Shown piece by piece: positions 24,280-31,034 of a DNA stretch of 34,591 nt. Made by a program: the position numbers and the translations under genes. The first letter of the stretch is position 1; the number at the start of each line of letters is the position of its first letter. The stretch comes from Clostridia bacterium (GTDB lineage Bacteria; Bacillota; Clostridia; Christensenellales; Borkfalkiaceae). Under the pieces are notes generated by a model, which saw only the letters and a list, made by a program, of their open reading frames with translations, searched no databases and was not told the DNA's origin. The stretch spans positions 1 through 34,591 of the forward strand of contig CAAGHC010000017.1 in the NCBI GenBank assembly GCA_900769565.1, written 5' to 3'.

Positions 24280-24474
24280 CTATTTAACTCTCTTGAACGC
24301 TCTTTTCTTATCGGTAGGGTTAAAGTCGTACTTTTTGAATGCTTTATGGCAAGGGTTTTCCACACTCTTATCGCATAATTTACAAAAATCGTAAGTCCCG
24401 CAGAGGTCTTTACCTGCCTTTTCGCTATCAAACCATTTGTTATTATCTAAAATTCTTTGTTTTTTCGTTAACAT
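24280..24474 (-). CDS. 64-aa Cys-containing protein, unknown
   Basis: A small basic protein that I do not recognise. It has four Cys in a compact segment (LCGTYDFCKLCDKSVENPC), suggesting a small metal-binding knuckle, and a Lys/Arg-rich C-terminus (KKRAFKRVK). It looks like a real gene: ATG 24474 follows GGAGAAGG at the right distance, a near-consensus promoter lies just upstream, and it ends before the shared terminator. The FCxxC followed by ..NPC arrangement could be a zinc-ribbon half or a treble-clef fragment, but no function can be given. Confidence 0.7.
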   Translation of the reverse strand: MLTKKQRILDNNKWFDSEKAGKDLCGTYDFCKLCDKSVENPCHKAFKKYDFNPTDKKRAFKRVK

Positions 24475-24502
24475 TATAAACCTTCTCCAAATATTTTTAT
24501 AT

Positions 24503-24531
24503 AATATAGCAGATAATTATTGTTTTGTCAA
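24503..24531 (-). promoter_or_regulatory. sigma-A promoter of the 64-aa gene
   Basis: Minus strand: consensus -35 TTGACA (24526-24531), 17-bp spacer, -10 TATATT (24503-24508), about 30 bp before ATG 24474. Confidence 0.75.
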
Positions 24532-24601
24532 CGTAAAACAACGGCTTTATCAAAACATTTAAAGTTCGACCTATTTAGCCCTTTTATTTTATAAATAATC
24601 G

Positions 24602-26479
24602 TTAACTCAAGCCTTCTTCAGCCATTTTTAAGTTCATTTCGTTCAAGCATTTTAATTGATAGAACTTGCCCTTCTTTTCCATAAGTTCGTCGTAAGAGCC
24701 TATCTCTACTGCTATACCGTCTTCCATAACGACTATTCTGTCGGCATCACGAATGGTCGATAATCTATGCGCAACGATAAAGGTCGTACGCCCACGAATT
24801 GATTTAGCGATTGCCTTTTGAACGTGATACTCGGATATGTTGTCTAGTGCGCTAGTCGCTTCGTCCAAGATAAGAATTCTAGGATTTCTAATCAAAGCAC
24901 GGGCAATGGTAATTCTTTGCTTTTGTCCGCCCGAAAGTTTATCGCCATGCTCGCCTATGTAACTGTCAATCCCTTTGGGCATTTCATTGATAAACTCGTT
25001 AAGGTTAGCCATATCGACAACTTCTTGAAGTTGTTCTTCGGTATAATGTTCTAAACCGTAAGTAATATTTTCTCGTATCGTACCTGCAAAAAGTATACTG
25101 CTTTGCGGTACTACCGAAATATTATGGCGGTATTTAGAAAGGTTAAACTGCTCAATCGATTTACCGTCCACGCAAACTTCGCCTTCGGTAGGCTTTAAAA
25201 AACCTATTATTAAGTTCATAATAGTAGATTTACCAGAACCTGATGCACCAACGACGGCGATACATTCACCAGGTTTTACCGAGAGCGAAAAATCTTTTAT
25301 TACCATTTGGTCGGCGTCGGGATACTTATAAGAAACGTTCTTAAATTCAACTGCGCCTTCAATACTGTTAACGCTCTTTTTGCCTATATTAACTTCAACG
25401 TCGGTTGCGTTCATAATTTCGGAAACCGAATTAAGTGCTTCCATACCAGAACTTATTTGTGGAACTACGCCTATAAGTCCCGAAACGTAACCCGTTATTT
25501 GGCTAAACATTGATTGATATAAAACTATATCGCCAACGCCTATTATTTTTTTGATAGCAAGTAGCGAGCAAAACACCAAACACGTGGCGTTAAGTAACGA
25601 GTTTACTACGAACATCCACGCACCGAAGTTTGCCATAGTATTATCAACGCCAAGTCCCGAGCCCGTAAGTTTTCTAATCGTACGGTTAAATGATTTTAAT
25701 TCCGTGCGCTCTAACCCGTGCGACTTTGTAACCGTCATCATTTCAAGCATGGTTGAAAGTTTAGCACTCATATCTTCAGTTTTTAGTCGATAATCACGAT
25801 AACTTTGCCTAATCTTTTTCCTAAACACGTAAGAAATTCCCACGTTGCAAGGAATAACCAAAAGGAAAAACAACGCAACTATACCGTTGTTGTAAACCGA
25901 TATTACCGACGCTATAATAACGCCTAAAATATTAGGAATTAAAGAGTGCACCACACTATTCATAAGTTGGTCAACCGAGTCGGTGTCTTTTAAGAATTTG
26001 GACTGAATTTTACCCGTTTGCATATCCTTGTGATAGGTAACGGATAAACATTGCAGTTTTCTTACGACCGAACTTTTAATTGCAGCGCTAGTCGTTCTAT
26101 TCATTTTACTAACGACCTTCCAACGCCAAACGGTTGAGGGCACGTTTTGTAAAATACATACGGCTAAAACTATTACGTTAATTAAAAGCCTATTCCATAT
26201 CGCCGTAGTAATACCACCCGCAGAGCTTACTGCCTCGGTAACGATATTAATAATGTTTGCCGTTATAATAGGCGTTACAAACACGGGCGAATGTTGTATT
26301 AAGTATATAAAAGATGAAAGTATAAGCGGTCTACGGTTTATAGAAATAAGTTTTCTAAAAAACCGAGATTTTTTTCTTTTCTTGGTGGCATTTTCCTCAA
26401 AAAGAAAATCGTAGTCGGGTATAAATCTGTCACTTCTTTTTAGTCCTCGTCGTCTAGGAACTTTGTCCGCTTGATTCAT
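24602..26479 (-). CDS. ABC transporter, fused membrane and ATPase domains
   Basis: A 625-residue half-exporter of the MsbA/MdlB type that should work as a dimer. Residues about 45-350 form the six-helix membrane domain. The ATPase has Walker A (GASGSGKST), the Q-loop, the signature LSGGQKQR, Walker B (ILILDEATSALD) and the H-loop (VAHRLSTI). A basic 45-residue N-terminal tail (KKRKKSRFFRK) precedes the first helix. Substrate is unknown. It has its own strong promoter and a perfect hairpin in its short leader, and a ribosome site AAGGAG before ATG 26479. It is therefore probably expressed separately from the phosphatase gene upstream. It is unpaired: no second half-transporter lies beside it, so a homodimer is likely. 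Confidence 0.94.
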   Translation of the reverse strand: MNQADKVPRRRGLKRSDRFIPDYDFLFEENATKKRKKSRFFRKLISINRRPLILSSFIYLIQHSPVFVTPIITANIINIVTEAVSSAGGITTAIWNRLLINVIVLAVCILQNVPSTVWRWKVVSKMNRTTSAAIKSSVVRKLQCLSVTYHKDMQTGKIQSKFLKDTDSVDQLMNSVVHSLIPNILGVIIASVISVYNNGIVALFFLLVIPCNVGISYVFRKKIRQSYRDYRLKTEDMSAKLSTMLEMMTVTKSHGLERTELKSFNRTIRKLTGSGLGVDNTMANFGAWMFVVNSLLNATCLVFCSLLAIKKIIGVGDIVLYQSMFSQITGYVSGLIGVVPQISSGMEALNSVSEIMNATDVEVNIGKKSVNSIEGAVEFKNVSYKYPDADQMVIKDFSLSVKPGECIAVVGASGSGKSTIMNLIIGFLKPTEGEVCVDGKSIEQFNLSKYRHNISVVPQSSILFAGTIRENITYGLEHYTEEQLQEVVDMANLNEFINEMPKGIDSYIGEHGDKLSGGQKQRITIARALIRNPRILILDEATSALDNISEYHVQKAIAKSIRGRTTFIVAHRLSTIRDADRIVVMEDGIAVEIGSYDELMEKKGKFYQLKCLNEMNLKMAEEGLS

Positions 26480-26503
26480 AATAAACTCCTTATAAAAAGT
26501 TAA

Positions 26504-26528
26504 GGCTTTAACCTTTGTGGTTAAAGCC
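26504..26528 (-). promoter_or_regulatory. perfect 10-bp hairpin in the ABC transporter leader
   Basis: GGCTTTAACC and GGTTAAAGCC around TTTGT. On the minus strand it starts a few nt after the predicted transcript start and is followed by TTAACTTTTTATAAGGAG. It may be a leader attenuator, an operator or a 5' stabilising hairpin. Confidence 0.6.
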
Positions 26529-26541
26529 CTTTCTTATTGAT

Positions 26542-26570
26542 AATATAACATTCTAAATTTTGCTTGTCAA
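26542..26570 (-). promoter_or_regulatory. sigma-A promoter of the ABC transporter gene
   Basis: Minus strand: -35 TTGACA (26565-26570), 17-bp spacer, -10 TATATT (26542-26547), placed between the phosphatase stop and the leader hairpin. Confidence 0.8.
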
Positions 26571-26601
26571 TACCTTTTATCAAATTTCTTTATAATTTTT
26601 T

Positions 26602-27075
26602 TTACTTTTTTCGGTTGCCGTTTTTTTCCGTTAAAAATTCATAAAACGCCTTTATTCCTTCGCTTACGTCTTTATAAGTCGCTTGAAAATCGCCCGTCCA
26701 ATACGGGTCGAAAACGTCTCTCGGTCTAGAACTAAAATCTAATAGTTTTTTTATCTTGTCGTCCTTATCGCCACCGAAAATTCTTTTCATATTGTAAAGA
26801 TTTTGAGCATCCATTCCGATAAAGTAATCGTATTTATCATAGTCATCTACCTTTAACTTTACGGCAAATTTACCTGCGCACGAAATATTAAGCGAACGTA
26901 AAATTTCACGCGTGCCATAATGAACGGGATTGCCTTGTTCTTCACTACTTGTTCCCGCAGATGCAATATAGAACTTGTCACTTTGCCCTAGCCTATTAAC
27001 GTAGTCTTTCATCAAAAATTCCGCCATGGTTGAACGGCAAATATTTCCGTGACACACAAACATTATTTTTATCAT
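26602..27075 (-). CDS. low-molecular-weight protein tyrosine phosphatase
   Basis: A 157-residue LMW phosphatase. The catalytic P-loop CHGNICRS has Cys8 and Arg14, and the general acid Asp123 lies in DPYWTGDF. The family dephosphorylates phosphotyrosine or phosphoarginine in signalling and exopolysaccharide control (YwlE, Wzb). Substrate class cannot be told here: residue 12 is Ile, as in many phosphotyrosine enzymes. It is complete and normal in size. Only 7 bp separate it from the nitrilase-GDPD gene upstream, so they are co-transcribed. No kinase or polysaccharide gene is adjacent. Confidence 0.94.
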   Translation of the reverse strand: MIKIMFVCHGNICRSTMAEFLMKDYVNRLGQSDKFYIASAGTSSEEQGNPVHYGTREILRSLNISCAGKFAVKLKVDDYDKYDYFIGMDAQNLYNMKRIFGGDKDDKIKKLLDFSSRPRDVFDPYWTGDFQATYKDVSEGIKAFYEFLTEKNGNRKK

Positions 27076-27082
27076 AATTACT

Positions 27083-28711
27083 CTACTTGTTTTGTAAATA
27101 TTCTTTTATAGCCAAAGAAATTTTTTGGTAATCGTTTGTTAAAACGGTATCCATTCCCATCTTTATAAATTCAACTGCTTCGGCAGGGTCGTCAGAATAG
27201 AAAACGTTACATTTAATACCGTGCTCGTGCGCTTTTTTAATCATATCTTTATTAAAATACTCAAACCACGGTTTATAAAATTGCACCTTTTGGCACTTAA
27301 GTTCAATGGCTTTATCCACCAACTTCAAATGGTCTTTAGGCTCACCAAACGCACCCATACAACGACGAATTTTTGGCGCAACTTCCATGAACGCTTGGTG
27401 AAGTTCTTGCTCCGTACTCATAATATAAGCGTGTTGCTCTGCATCATATTTATATAGCGTGTCTGCAATTTTTTTAGCAAGCGCTTTTTTGTCTACGTCC
27501 ATTTCCTTAACGTGAATATTCATAACCGTTTGAGAAGAGAATTTCTTTAACACTTCTTCAAAGGTTGCAATTTTTAGCCCCTTGTACTCGCTAGAATATT
27601 TACTGCCAAAGTCTAATGCCTTTAATTCTTGCAAGGTAAAATCCTTAATATCACCCGTACCGTCCGATATGCTATCCACGTTAGCGTTATGAATAACCAC
27701 CAACTCACCGTCTTTAGTTTGGCGCAAGTCAAACTCTATTTCGTTCGCCCCAAGCGCAACCGCCGCCCCGAATGCCGGCAAAGAATTTTCCGGTGCAATA
27801 GTGTTAAAACCACGGTGCGAACAAATTCTAGGATATTTCATGAATGCATCTTGCGCAACCATTGCGCTACCACCCGTTCTATAAAGCCACGGACGACGCC
27901 CGTCGTCAATATACTCGTAGTGGGCAAGTATTTCCGTACTGCCAAAGCCCTTTCTCTTATAATATTTAACCTTGGGGTCAAACTCTACCTGTAAAATTCC
28001 AACCTCACTCTTCATGTTGCCAAGCATAGTTCCGTCAGGCGCAACAGCCATACTGCAACCGCAGATAGGACTATCTTCGCCAAGCGAGATAGATGCCCTT
28101 AAAAGGTAAGCGTTGGTGTTATAGCATAAAAACTTGCCTATAATTTCTAACGCTTGGTGCGTGTCCGTGCGTTGATGCGAACATCCGATAATAACGTCCA
28201 CCCCTTTTCTCGCTAACGGTGCAAAACCTTCGTACATATAAAAATCGTAGCAAGTCATAAATCCGTAACGCACGCCGTCAATCTCAACCACGTACGGTTC
28301 TTGATAGTTATAACTATAGTCGCTATTCATAAACTCGTCCCTAACTTCGCTGGGGGCTGGGTGCGCTTTAAAATACTCCGCCACCGTGTTGCCGTTCTTG
28401 TCTACCCCGTAAGTAACGTTTCTATAAAGCCCGTCCTCACCCTTATACCCGTAGTTTGCAAAAACGAGCGCCTTGCAACGCTTTGCCGTTTCACGAACTT
28501 TTTTGTCAAAACTTTGGTTGTACTTATCTTTCATTTGATAAGAACGTTCGTTGTTTGGCATACACGCTTGACAATGGCAAGACTCTGGCAAAACTATAAT
28601 ATCAGCGCTCTCGTCACACTTATCCATAAGCGCTATTTGGTCAAGATAACACTTTTCTATATCTTTTTCCCCGTCGAACGAATATCTCGGTTGAATTATA
28701 TAAGCTTTCAT
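27083..28711 (-). CDS. nitrilase-superfamily / glycerophosphodiester phosphodiesterase fusion
   Basis: A 542-residue two-domain protein. Residues 1 to about 275 are a carbon-nitrogen hydrolase with the Glu-Lys-Cys triad in the expected contexts: Glu43 in VLPES, Lys115 in YFKAHP and Cys154 in MTCYDF. Residues about 290-540 are a GDPD barrel. Its SHRG motif holds His299 and Arg300. The metal-binding EIEFDLR has Glu326 and Asp328. His341 follows in VVIHN, where the usual HD is HN. No signal peptide or membrane helix is present, so it is cytosolic. The first domain should cleave an amide or nitrile and the second a phosphodiester. A joint role, such as degrading an N-acyl or amide-linked glycerophosphodiester, is inference. 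It follows mazG, with AGGAGG upstream of ATG 28711. Confidence 0.93.
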   Translation of the reverse strand: MKAYIIQPRYSFDGEKDIEKCYLDQIALMDKCDESADIIVLPESCHCQACMPNNERSYQMKDKYNQSFDKKVRETAKRCKALVFANYGYKGEDGLYRNVTYGVDKNGNTVAEYFKAHPAPSEVRDEFMNSDYSYNYQEPYVVEIDGVRYGFMTCYDFYMYEGFAPLARKGVDVIIGCSHQRTDTHQALEIIGKFLCYNTNAYLLRASISLGEDSPICGCSMAVAPDGTMLGNMKSEVGILQVEFDPKVKYYKRKGFGSTEILAHYEYIDDGRRPWLYRTGGSAMVAQDAFMKYPRICSHRGFNTIAPENSLPAFGAAVALGANEIEFDLRQTKDGELVVIHNANVDSISDGTGDIKDFTLQELKALDFGSKYSSEYKGLKIATFEEVLKKFSSQTVMNIHVKEMDVDKKALAKKIADTLYKYDAEQHAYIMSTEQELHQAFMEVAPKIRRCMGAFGEPKDHLKLVDKAIELKCQKVQFYKPWFEYFNKDMIKKAHEHGIKCNVFYSDDPAEAVEFIKMGMDTVLTNDYQKISLAIKEYLQNK

Positions 28712-28765
28712 AAATAAATTTCCTCCTTTTTAGATACGTTAACACTTATCTATTTACAGTTTAAA

Positions 28766-29197
28766 TTACTTTTTATTCGCTAGCCTTTCTTTTTCTAATT
28801 TTTTAACCGACTTCCAAATAGCTAGACTCTCTTCGGGTGTAGTAGGTTTTTTCACGTCGCCAAAAACGTGCGGGTGTCTACGGATAAGTTTTTCGCAAAG
28901 ATTTTGCACCACGTCGTCCAAAGTAAAAAGTCCTTGTTCTTCGGCAATCTCACTATTCATAACCACTTGAAGCAAAACGTCGCCAAGTTCTTCTTTTAAG
29001 TTATCGTAATCTTTATTGTCGATAGCATCTAAAACTTCTTGCGTTTCGTCGGCAAGGCACTTTTTCATGGTTGAAAAGTTCTGTGCCCTATCCCACTCGC
29101 ACCCGTCGGGACTTCTTAAAATTTTAACTATTTCACGAAGTTCGTTTTGGTCGTGCCTATCGCTTTCTACGTAGCGTTTGCCGTTATACTCTCTCAT
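28766..29197 (-). CDS. MazG-type nucleotide pyrophosphohydrolase (single domain)
   Basis: A 143-residue single-domain MazG protein. The motif positions are CEWDRAQNFSTMKKCLADET with QEV (Glu51, Glu54) and KEELGDVLLQVV (Glu70, Asp73), plus the C-terminal RRHPHVFGD typical of MazG. It hydrolyses (d)NTPs to monophosphates, sanitising the nucleotide pool. E. coli MazG has two such domains; the one-domain form is common in Gram-positives. It is first of the mazG/fusion/phosphatase run, with a ribosome site at AGGAGC. No MazEF toxin genes are nearby. Confidence 0.93.
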   Translation of the reverse strand: MREYNGKRYVESDRHDQNELREIVKILRSPDGCEWDRAQNFSTMKKCLADETQEVLDAIDNKDYDNLKEELGDVLLQVVMNSEIAEEQGLFTLDDVVQNLCEKLIRRHPHVFGDVKKPTTPEESLAIWKSVKKLEKERLANKK

Positions 29198-29233
29198 TTT
29201 TGCTCCTATTCTATGCTTAAAATTATATTCAAT

Positions 29234-29262
29234 ATTATATTACAATCTAAAGATTTTTTCAA
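29234..29262 (-). promoter_or_regulatory. sigma-A promoter of the mazG operon
   Basis: Minus strand: -35 TTGAAA (29257-29262), 17-bp spacer, -10 TATAAT (29234-29239), about 40 bp before ATG 29197. Confidence 0.75.
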
Positions 29263-29314
29263 CAAAAAAGGCTTATTATCTCTAATAATCCTTATCTTTG
29301 ATAAACGTTAAATT

Positions 29315-29634
29315 TTAAAAGCCCTTTTCTTTTCCGTTCTTAAATAGCAAAAGTTTCTTCTTCGTTTGCTCTTTCATCATTGAAAGTTTAACTTGTTGGG
29401 TCTGTAAATAATGCAAGTCTTTTTCAACACCTACTTCAAAAGCTGTTTGCCTGCAATACAAATATCGGTAAAAATGTTAACCTTAAGTATCCCGTTGTTT
29501 ATCGCAGTTCTAAAATCTTCTTCGGTTAACCCCGACCCACCGTGTAAAACTAGTGGCGTATCTATTGCTTTTCGAATTTCTTTAAGCCTGTCTATGTTCA
29601 ATTCGGGCTTACGCCTATATGCTCCGTGCGCCAC
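29315..29634 (-). pseudogene. 3' fragment of a class II aldolase gene, frameshifted
   Basis: The minus strand encodes the C-terminal part of a class II (ketose-bisphosphate) aldolase: VAHGAYRRKPELNIDRLKEI, then TPLVLHGGSGLTEEDFR and NGILKVNIFTDICIAGKQ. The frame then breaks at about 29442, where one base seems lost. Homology resumes in another frame with AFEVGVEKDLHYLQTQQVKL and runs to a stop at 29315. The 5' two-thirds of the gene, including the zinc ligands, is missing. At its upstream end it runs directly into a truncated XRE regulator. The aldolase identity rests on several conserved blocks; GatY/KbaY-like and Fba enzymes share them. Confidence 0.88.
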
Positions 29635-29752
29635 TTTCCCACTTGCTAACGGCTTTATCGCTTATAGTAAGTTCTTCTGCTAGTTTTGCTTGTGTATATC
29701 CGTGCTTTTTCCTTAAACAACTGATTGTCGAACCAAATTTTTTACAGTCCAT
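29615..29752 (-). pseudogene. 5' fragment of an XRE-family regulator, fused to the aldolase fragment
   Basis: From ATG 29752 the minus strand encodes 45 codons that open as an XRE helix-turn-helix: FGSTISCLRKKHGYTQAKLA, then EELTISDKAVSKWESG. Homology stops right after KWESG. The next codons come from the aldolase gene read in the wrong frame and hit a stop at 29615-29617. The rest of the repressor is gone. The promoter and AGGGGG ribosome site are still intact, so a 45-residue product carrying an HTH may be made. Confidence 0.85.
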
Positions 29753-29773
29753 TTTCTTGCCCCCTGTAAGTAA

Positions 29774-29802
29774 ATTGTACACCACTTTTTTCTTAATGTA
29801 AA
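29774..29802 (-). promoter_or_regulatory. sigma-A-like promoter of the chimeric pseudogene
   Basis: Minus strand: -35 TTTACA (29797-29802), 17-bp spacer, -10 TACAAT (29774-29779). AGGGGG follows about 8 nt before ATG 29752. Confidence 0.65.
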
Positions 29803-29835
29803 CCTACTTTTGGATAATTTTATCGGCTATACAAA

Positions 29836-29865
29836 GGCAAAAAACTCTACCGTTGGTAGAGTTTT
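29836..29865 (-). terminator. terminator of the SGNH hydrolase gene
   Basis: AAAACTCTACC (29841-29851) and GGTAGAGTTTT (29855-29865), an 11-bp perfect stem. On the minus strand it ends in TTTTTTG. Confidence 0.85.
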
Positions 29866-29902
29866 CTTTGTTTGTGTATATATTTTCTCTTTCGTTAAAC
29901 AA

Positions 29903-30547
29903 CTATTTTTGTATCTGTTCTTTGGTGTAGTTCTCTAAAGTAAAGTTTTCAATGTCCACTTCGCTAGGCTCAATATCTAGTTCTCTACAAATAACGCTTA
30001 TAACCTTATTACCAAGAAGTTCTGCGCCCTTTTTATTACCAAAGTGCGTGCAGTCGTTACGACATTCTTTAGGGCAATCCAAGGTAACCGTGTATAAATC
30101 GTTAATAACGGCGTCGGTATCTTTAAGCACGTTTAATGCTATGTCGTTATACTGTTTAATTACGGAATTTCTTCTCATAAAGTTTTTAGAATAACCTTCT
30201 TCCAAAACGGTAGTGGTGGTAGCAAACACCAACTTTGCCGACGGAAAAAGTAGTCTTAATCTCTTATGAATTCTGCTAATCATATTCTCGTAGTGCGCAG
30301 GCGTAGACATAGGCTCGTCCTCAAAAAGTTGCAATACGTCGTGTAATCCTGCATTCCAATGCACAAGGTCAACGTCTTCCCAACCGCTATCTTCTTTCCA
30401 ATCTATCGTATTGCGCAAAACGTGTTGTGCGTAAGTGCAGTTTTCGTTAGGATAGTAAACGTCAGCAACGTTTTTAAGCGCTTCTTTAACGTATTTATCA
30501 TAGCCCATTCTAACCGAGTCACCAAGTAAAATTATCTTCTTTTTCAT
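29903..30547 (-). CDS. SGNH/GDSL-family hydrolase
   Basis: A 214-residue cytosolic esterase-like protein with the block order of the SGNH family. LLGDSVR carries the nucleophile Ser11, WNAGLHD carries block III with Asn65, and NDCTHFG carries the Asp165/His168 pair. The Gly of block II is not obvious. Such proteins remove acyl groups from carbohydrates, lipids or peptidoglycan. With no signal peptide, this one should act inside the cell. ATG 30547 follows GGTGG, and there is a near-consensus promoter upstream. The gene is monocistronic. The proximity of two sialidase-like genes in the window is suggestive of acetylated sugar processing, but that is speculation. Confidence 0.87.
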   Translation of the reverse strand: MKKKIILLGDSVRMGYDKYVKEALKNVADVYYPNENCTYAQHVLRNTIDWKEDSGWEDVDLVHWNAGLHDVLQLFEDEPMSTPAHYENMISRIHKRLRLLFPSAKLVFATTTTVLEEGYSKNFMRRNSVIKQYNDIALNVLKDTDAVINDLYTVTLDCPKECRNDCTHFGNKKGAELLGNKVISVICRELDIEPSEVDIENFTLENYTKEQIQK

Positions 30548-30567
30548 ATTCCACCATCCTTTCGATT

Positions 30568-30596
30568 ATTCTATCATAACGCTAAATAATTGTCAA
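30568..30596 (-). promoter_or_regulatory. sigma-A promoter of the SGNH hydrolase gene
   Basis: Minus strand: -35 TTGACA (30591-30596), 17-bp spacer, -10 TAGAAT (30568-30573). Confidence 0.8.
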
Positions 30597-30665
30597 CGTT
30601 AAATAGCAAAATTACCCACTCGTTTTCTGTCAATTTTAACTTGTATTTTCCTTATAGAAAATAAA

Positions 30666-31019
30666 TAAAAAACCGACTTTTTGTCGCTCTTCCCATAGGG
30701 AATTTGCGACAACTAAATAAATCCTTGCGGATTTGTGAGATTCATCTAACGACGAGTGAGATTGCCTACGGCAGTGATATTCGCCTCACGGCGAGTTAAG
30801 GATTTATTTAATATAACTTTGGCGTTAGCTAAAATATAACTGGTTGCAACGCAAACAATATCACTTTTAGCCACAAGGCTAAAAATATCACTTATAATAA
30901 TTTATCTATTGTGGATAGGAAAAGCCCACCATATTTCGCTTTTTGCGAAGTATAGTGGGCTACACTTTTGTTGTATGTTAAAAATCCCTAACGGAACAGC
31001 ACTTTAGGTCGGTTTTTTA
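30666..31019. mobile_element. 354-bp MITE-like palindromic element, no coding capacity
   Basis: The element has perfect 12-bp terminal inverted repeats: TAAAAAACCGAC (30666-30677) and GTCGGTTTTTTA (31008-31019). Inside, from the left, are a TGTCGC/GCGACA hairpin enclosing CATAGGGAATTT and an inner inverted repeat AAATAAATCCTT (30715-30726) / AAGGATTTATTT (30798-30809). Three GTGAGATT/GTGATATT units (30735, 30756, 30774) lie inside it. Four AATATAAC/AATATCAC units of opposite sense follow (30810, 30833, 30857, 30884). A long hairpin AGCCCAC...GTGGGCT (30923-30961) lies near the right end. There is no ORF. The TA at each outer end could be a target-site duplication, as in IS630/mariner-type MITEs. 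It fills most of the 487-bp gap between the SGNH gene and the fusion gene. Confidence 0.72.
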
Positions 31020-31034
31020 CTTGGTTTTTATCTT

